Assembly (NCBI GenBank): GCA_016712345.1
Contig: JADJRH010000011.1
Coordinates: forward strand, 620,001-684,000
Direction: 5' to 3'
DNA length: 64,000 nt
Origin: Polyangiaceae bacterium
GTDB taxonomy: Bacteria > Myxococcota_A > Polyangia > Polyangiales > Polyangiaceae
Numbering within the stretch: the first letter of the stretch is position 1; the number at the start of each line of letters is the position of its first letter. Under the pieces are notes generated by a model that had not been told where the DNA came from, did not search any database, and saw only the letters and a list, made by a program, of their open reading frames with translations. This document shows, one piece after another, positions 62,855 through 64,000 of this stretch. The translations under genes and the position numbers were made by a program.

Positions 62855-63325
62855 ATGAAAACCGTACTTCGCCTCCTTGCGCTCTCGATGACACTTTCGG
62901 CCACGGCGTGCGCCACGCTCCCTCCCGAGGACGGACAGGACGACGCAGACCTGGCGGAGGCCGAATCGGCGATCGGCGAAGCGTGCTCGTCGCTCTGCGA
63001 ATGCCCGCTGGGACTCTTCTGTTACATCCCGTCCGGCGACCAGAGCGGCACGTGCATCCAGGATCTGTTCGGCCCCACCGACCCCACTGTCTGCTGGGCA
63101 GACTGCCAGTGTCCGACAGGGATGTTGTGCGATCCGACAATGCACTGCGCCGTGCCCGAGTGCGCCTCGGACTGCGACTGCCCGGCCGGCGACCAGTGCT
63201 TCCGGGGGCAGTGCGTCGACGACATCTACAATCCATGGTCCCAGTGCGCCGCCGATTGCCACTGCTCCGTGGGGCAGACGTGCAACAACGGGACGTGTGT
63301 GGGCGGCGGCTTTCAGGAGCCGTGA
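62855..63325 (+). CDS. Secreted Cys-rich lipoprotein with repeated CxCPxG modules
   Basis: 156 aa from the ATG at 62855, AGAGGA upstream. Signal LRLLALSMTLSATACATLPP with lipobox Cys. After an acidic stretch, four modules of about 30 residues repeat the pattern C-x-C-P/S-x-G-x-x-C: CECPLGLFC, CQCPTGMLC, CDCPAGDQC and CHCSVGQTC, like EB-module or toxin-like disulfide repeats found in myxobacterial surface proteins. It is flanked by a VapC stub and a lexA fragment, so it may have been brought in or shuffled. Confidence 0.85.
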   Translation: MKTVLRLLALSMTLSATACATLPPEDGQDDADLAEAESAIGEACSSLCECPLGLFCYIPSGDQSGTCIQDLFGPTDPTVCWADCQCPTGMLCDPTMHCAVPECASDCDCPAGDQCFRGQCVDDIYNPWSQCAADCHCSVGQTCNNGTCVGGGFQEP

Positions 63326-63340
63326 AGGAATGCCCCGGCG

Positions 63341-63667
63341 CCCCCGGCGAAAAAGGCGCCCTCGCAGGAACACCCGCCAACGACCAAGCCGGCGACAGCG
63401 ACATGCTCGACGTGCCGATCCTCGGCCGCATCGCCGCCGGCCAACCCCTCCTTAGCCAACGAAAACATCCACGACAACGTTCGCATTGAGCGAACCATGG
63501 TCCGCGGCGGCCGCGACGCATTCGGCCTTCGCGTCCAGGGCGACTCCATGATCGAAGCCGGCATCCTCTCCGGCGACTACATCTTCGTCCGCAAACAACC
63601 CACCGCCAACGGCGGCGACATTGTCTGCGCCCTCATCGGGGATGAAGCCACCGTCAAATACTTCTAC
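63341..63667 (+). pseudogene. Partial duplicate of lexA (linker and protease domain)
   Basis: Nearly identical to lexA 61483-61805, from the linker GEKGALAGTPANDQAGDSDM to ATVKYFY. It lacks the DNA-binding domain and a start. CTCCTTAGCC replaces CTCCTCGCC, which adds one base and a TAG in frame. The Ser (GDSMIEAGI) and Lys sites survive downstream of the break in an open frame (from 63497). The copy ends at 63667, where HigB-like sequence begins, showing a clean junction. Confidence 0.9.
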
Positions 63668-63668
63668 G

Positions 63669-63786
63669 CTCATGGGCGACCTTGCGGGTCAACATACGTA
63701 GCATTCGCATCAACTCCCAATATCGCATCTGTTTTGTTTGGACTGCGCAAGGACCCAATAACGTCGTCATCGTTGATTACCACTGA
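63669..63786 (+). pseudogene. higB: Remnant of a HigB-type toxin gene
   Basis: LMGDLAGQH (63669-63695) and, after four extra bases ACGT (63696-63699), SIRINSQYRICFVWTAQG then VVIVDYH and TGA read as the C-terminus of HigB/RelE-superfamily toxins (consensus LKGDxAGxxSIRINxQxRICFxW...VEIVDYH). The N-terminal half is missing at the junction with the lexA fragment, so no active toxin can be made. Confidence 0.7.
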
Positions 63787-63801
63787 AATGAGGCAACACC
63801 A

Positions 63802-64000
63802 ATGAGTTGCTCACCTACTCACCGACCGCCCACCCACCCAGGGGAAATGTTGGCATACGAATTCTTTCCCCCATGGCTCTAACTCAGGTTGAGCTAGCAG
63901 ATCGACTTGGCGTACCTTTTCAACGGATTAACCAGATCATCCGTGGAAAACGGTCGGTGACTCCTGATACAGCACTTCGTTTGGCTCGCTTCTTTTCAAC
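63802..64000 (+). CDS. higA: HigA-type antitoxin, frameshifted and cut by window end
   Basis: SPTHRPPTHPGEMLAYEFFP from the ATG at 63802, then in the next frame MALTQVELADRLGVPFQRIN, QIIRGKRSVTPDTALRLARF: a continuous match to XRE-family HigA if one C were added to the C5 run at 63868-63872. The ATG at 63873 could start a shorter protein holding the whole helix-turn-helix. The gene runs off the window. Sixteen bp after the higB remnant, the normal higB-higA order. Confidence 0.75.

Overview
The window is most likely chromosomal DNA from a member of the Myxococcota (myxobacteria, probably a Polyangiales-like lineage). The case rests on content, not on a database search: four Hanks-type Ser/Thr kinases with varied accessory domains, a pseudocaspase-TPR protein, DUF4388 and Roadblock proteins, hybrid histidine kinases, PilB/PilT, ECF sigma factors, many lipoproteins with Gly/Ser linkers, and an IF-3 with a long acidic C-terminal tail like that reported for Myxococcus xanthus Dsg.

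Layout. 1-9 kb: a proline-rich fragment, a tail-anchored kinase, an alpha/beta hydrolase, a lipoprotein, a very large kinase with an alpha-helical (probably HEAT-like) N-terminus, and an outer-membrane barrel candidate flanked by two copies of a 370-bp dispersed repeat. 9.6-12 kb: an ECF sigma/anti-sigma pair and a lipoprotein. 12.1-19.2 kb: seven same-strand genes (REC, PAS kinase, two diiron-type metallo-beta-lactamase-fold proteins, REC-DUF4388, Roadblock, hybrid kinase) that look like one signalling locus; this is my best candidate for an undescribed system. 19.5-24.7 kb: porin, beta-propeller lipoprotein, TupA-like binding protein, small lipoprotein, MFS exporter. 24.7-29.2 kb: infC, thrS, an orphan protein resembling domains I-II of pyruvate:ferredoxin oxidoreductase, and tRNA-Val. 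29.5-34.8 kb: ECF sigma with a SnoaL-like tail, two VOC proteins, a kinase-SUMF1 fusion. 34.8-40.7 kb: yajC-secD-secF, then mlaF and mlaD. 40.8-49 kb: an aminotransferase, then a Rieske/cytochrome b6-type/subunit IV-type/octaheme cytochrome c operon. 49-57.9 kb: tandem repeats, the pseudocaspase-TPR protein, three related Cys-rich lipoproteins, and a kinase-FHA pair. 57.9-61.9 kb: pilB, pilT and lexA.

62-64 kb is a scrambled accessory stretch: a degenerate minisatellite downstream of lexA, a VapBC-like locus with a 12-codon toxin stub, a Cys-rich lipoprotein, a broken copy of the lexA C-terminal domain, and a HigBA-like locus with frameshifts in both genes.

Two short words are very over-represented: GTGTACAC (at least 22 copies, mostly after 24 kb) and TCTACCCA/TGGGTAGA (at least 15, nearly all before 24 kb). 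Several apparent frameshifts (secF, the end of the octaheme cytochrome, higA) may be real or may be indel errors in the sequence; two of them lie in C-runs.
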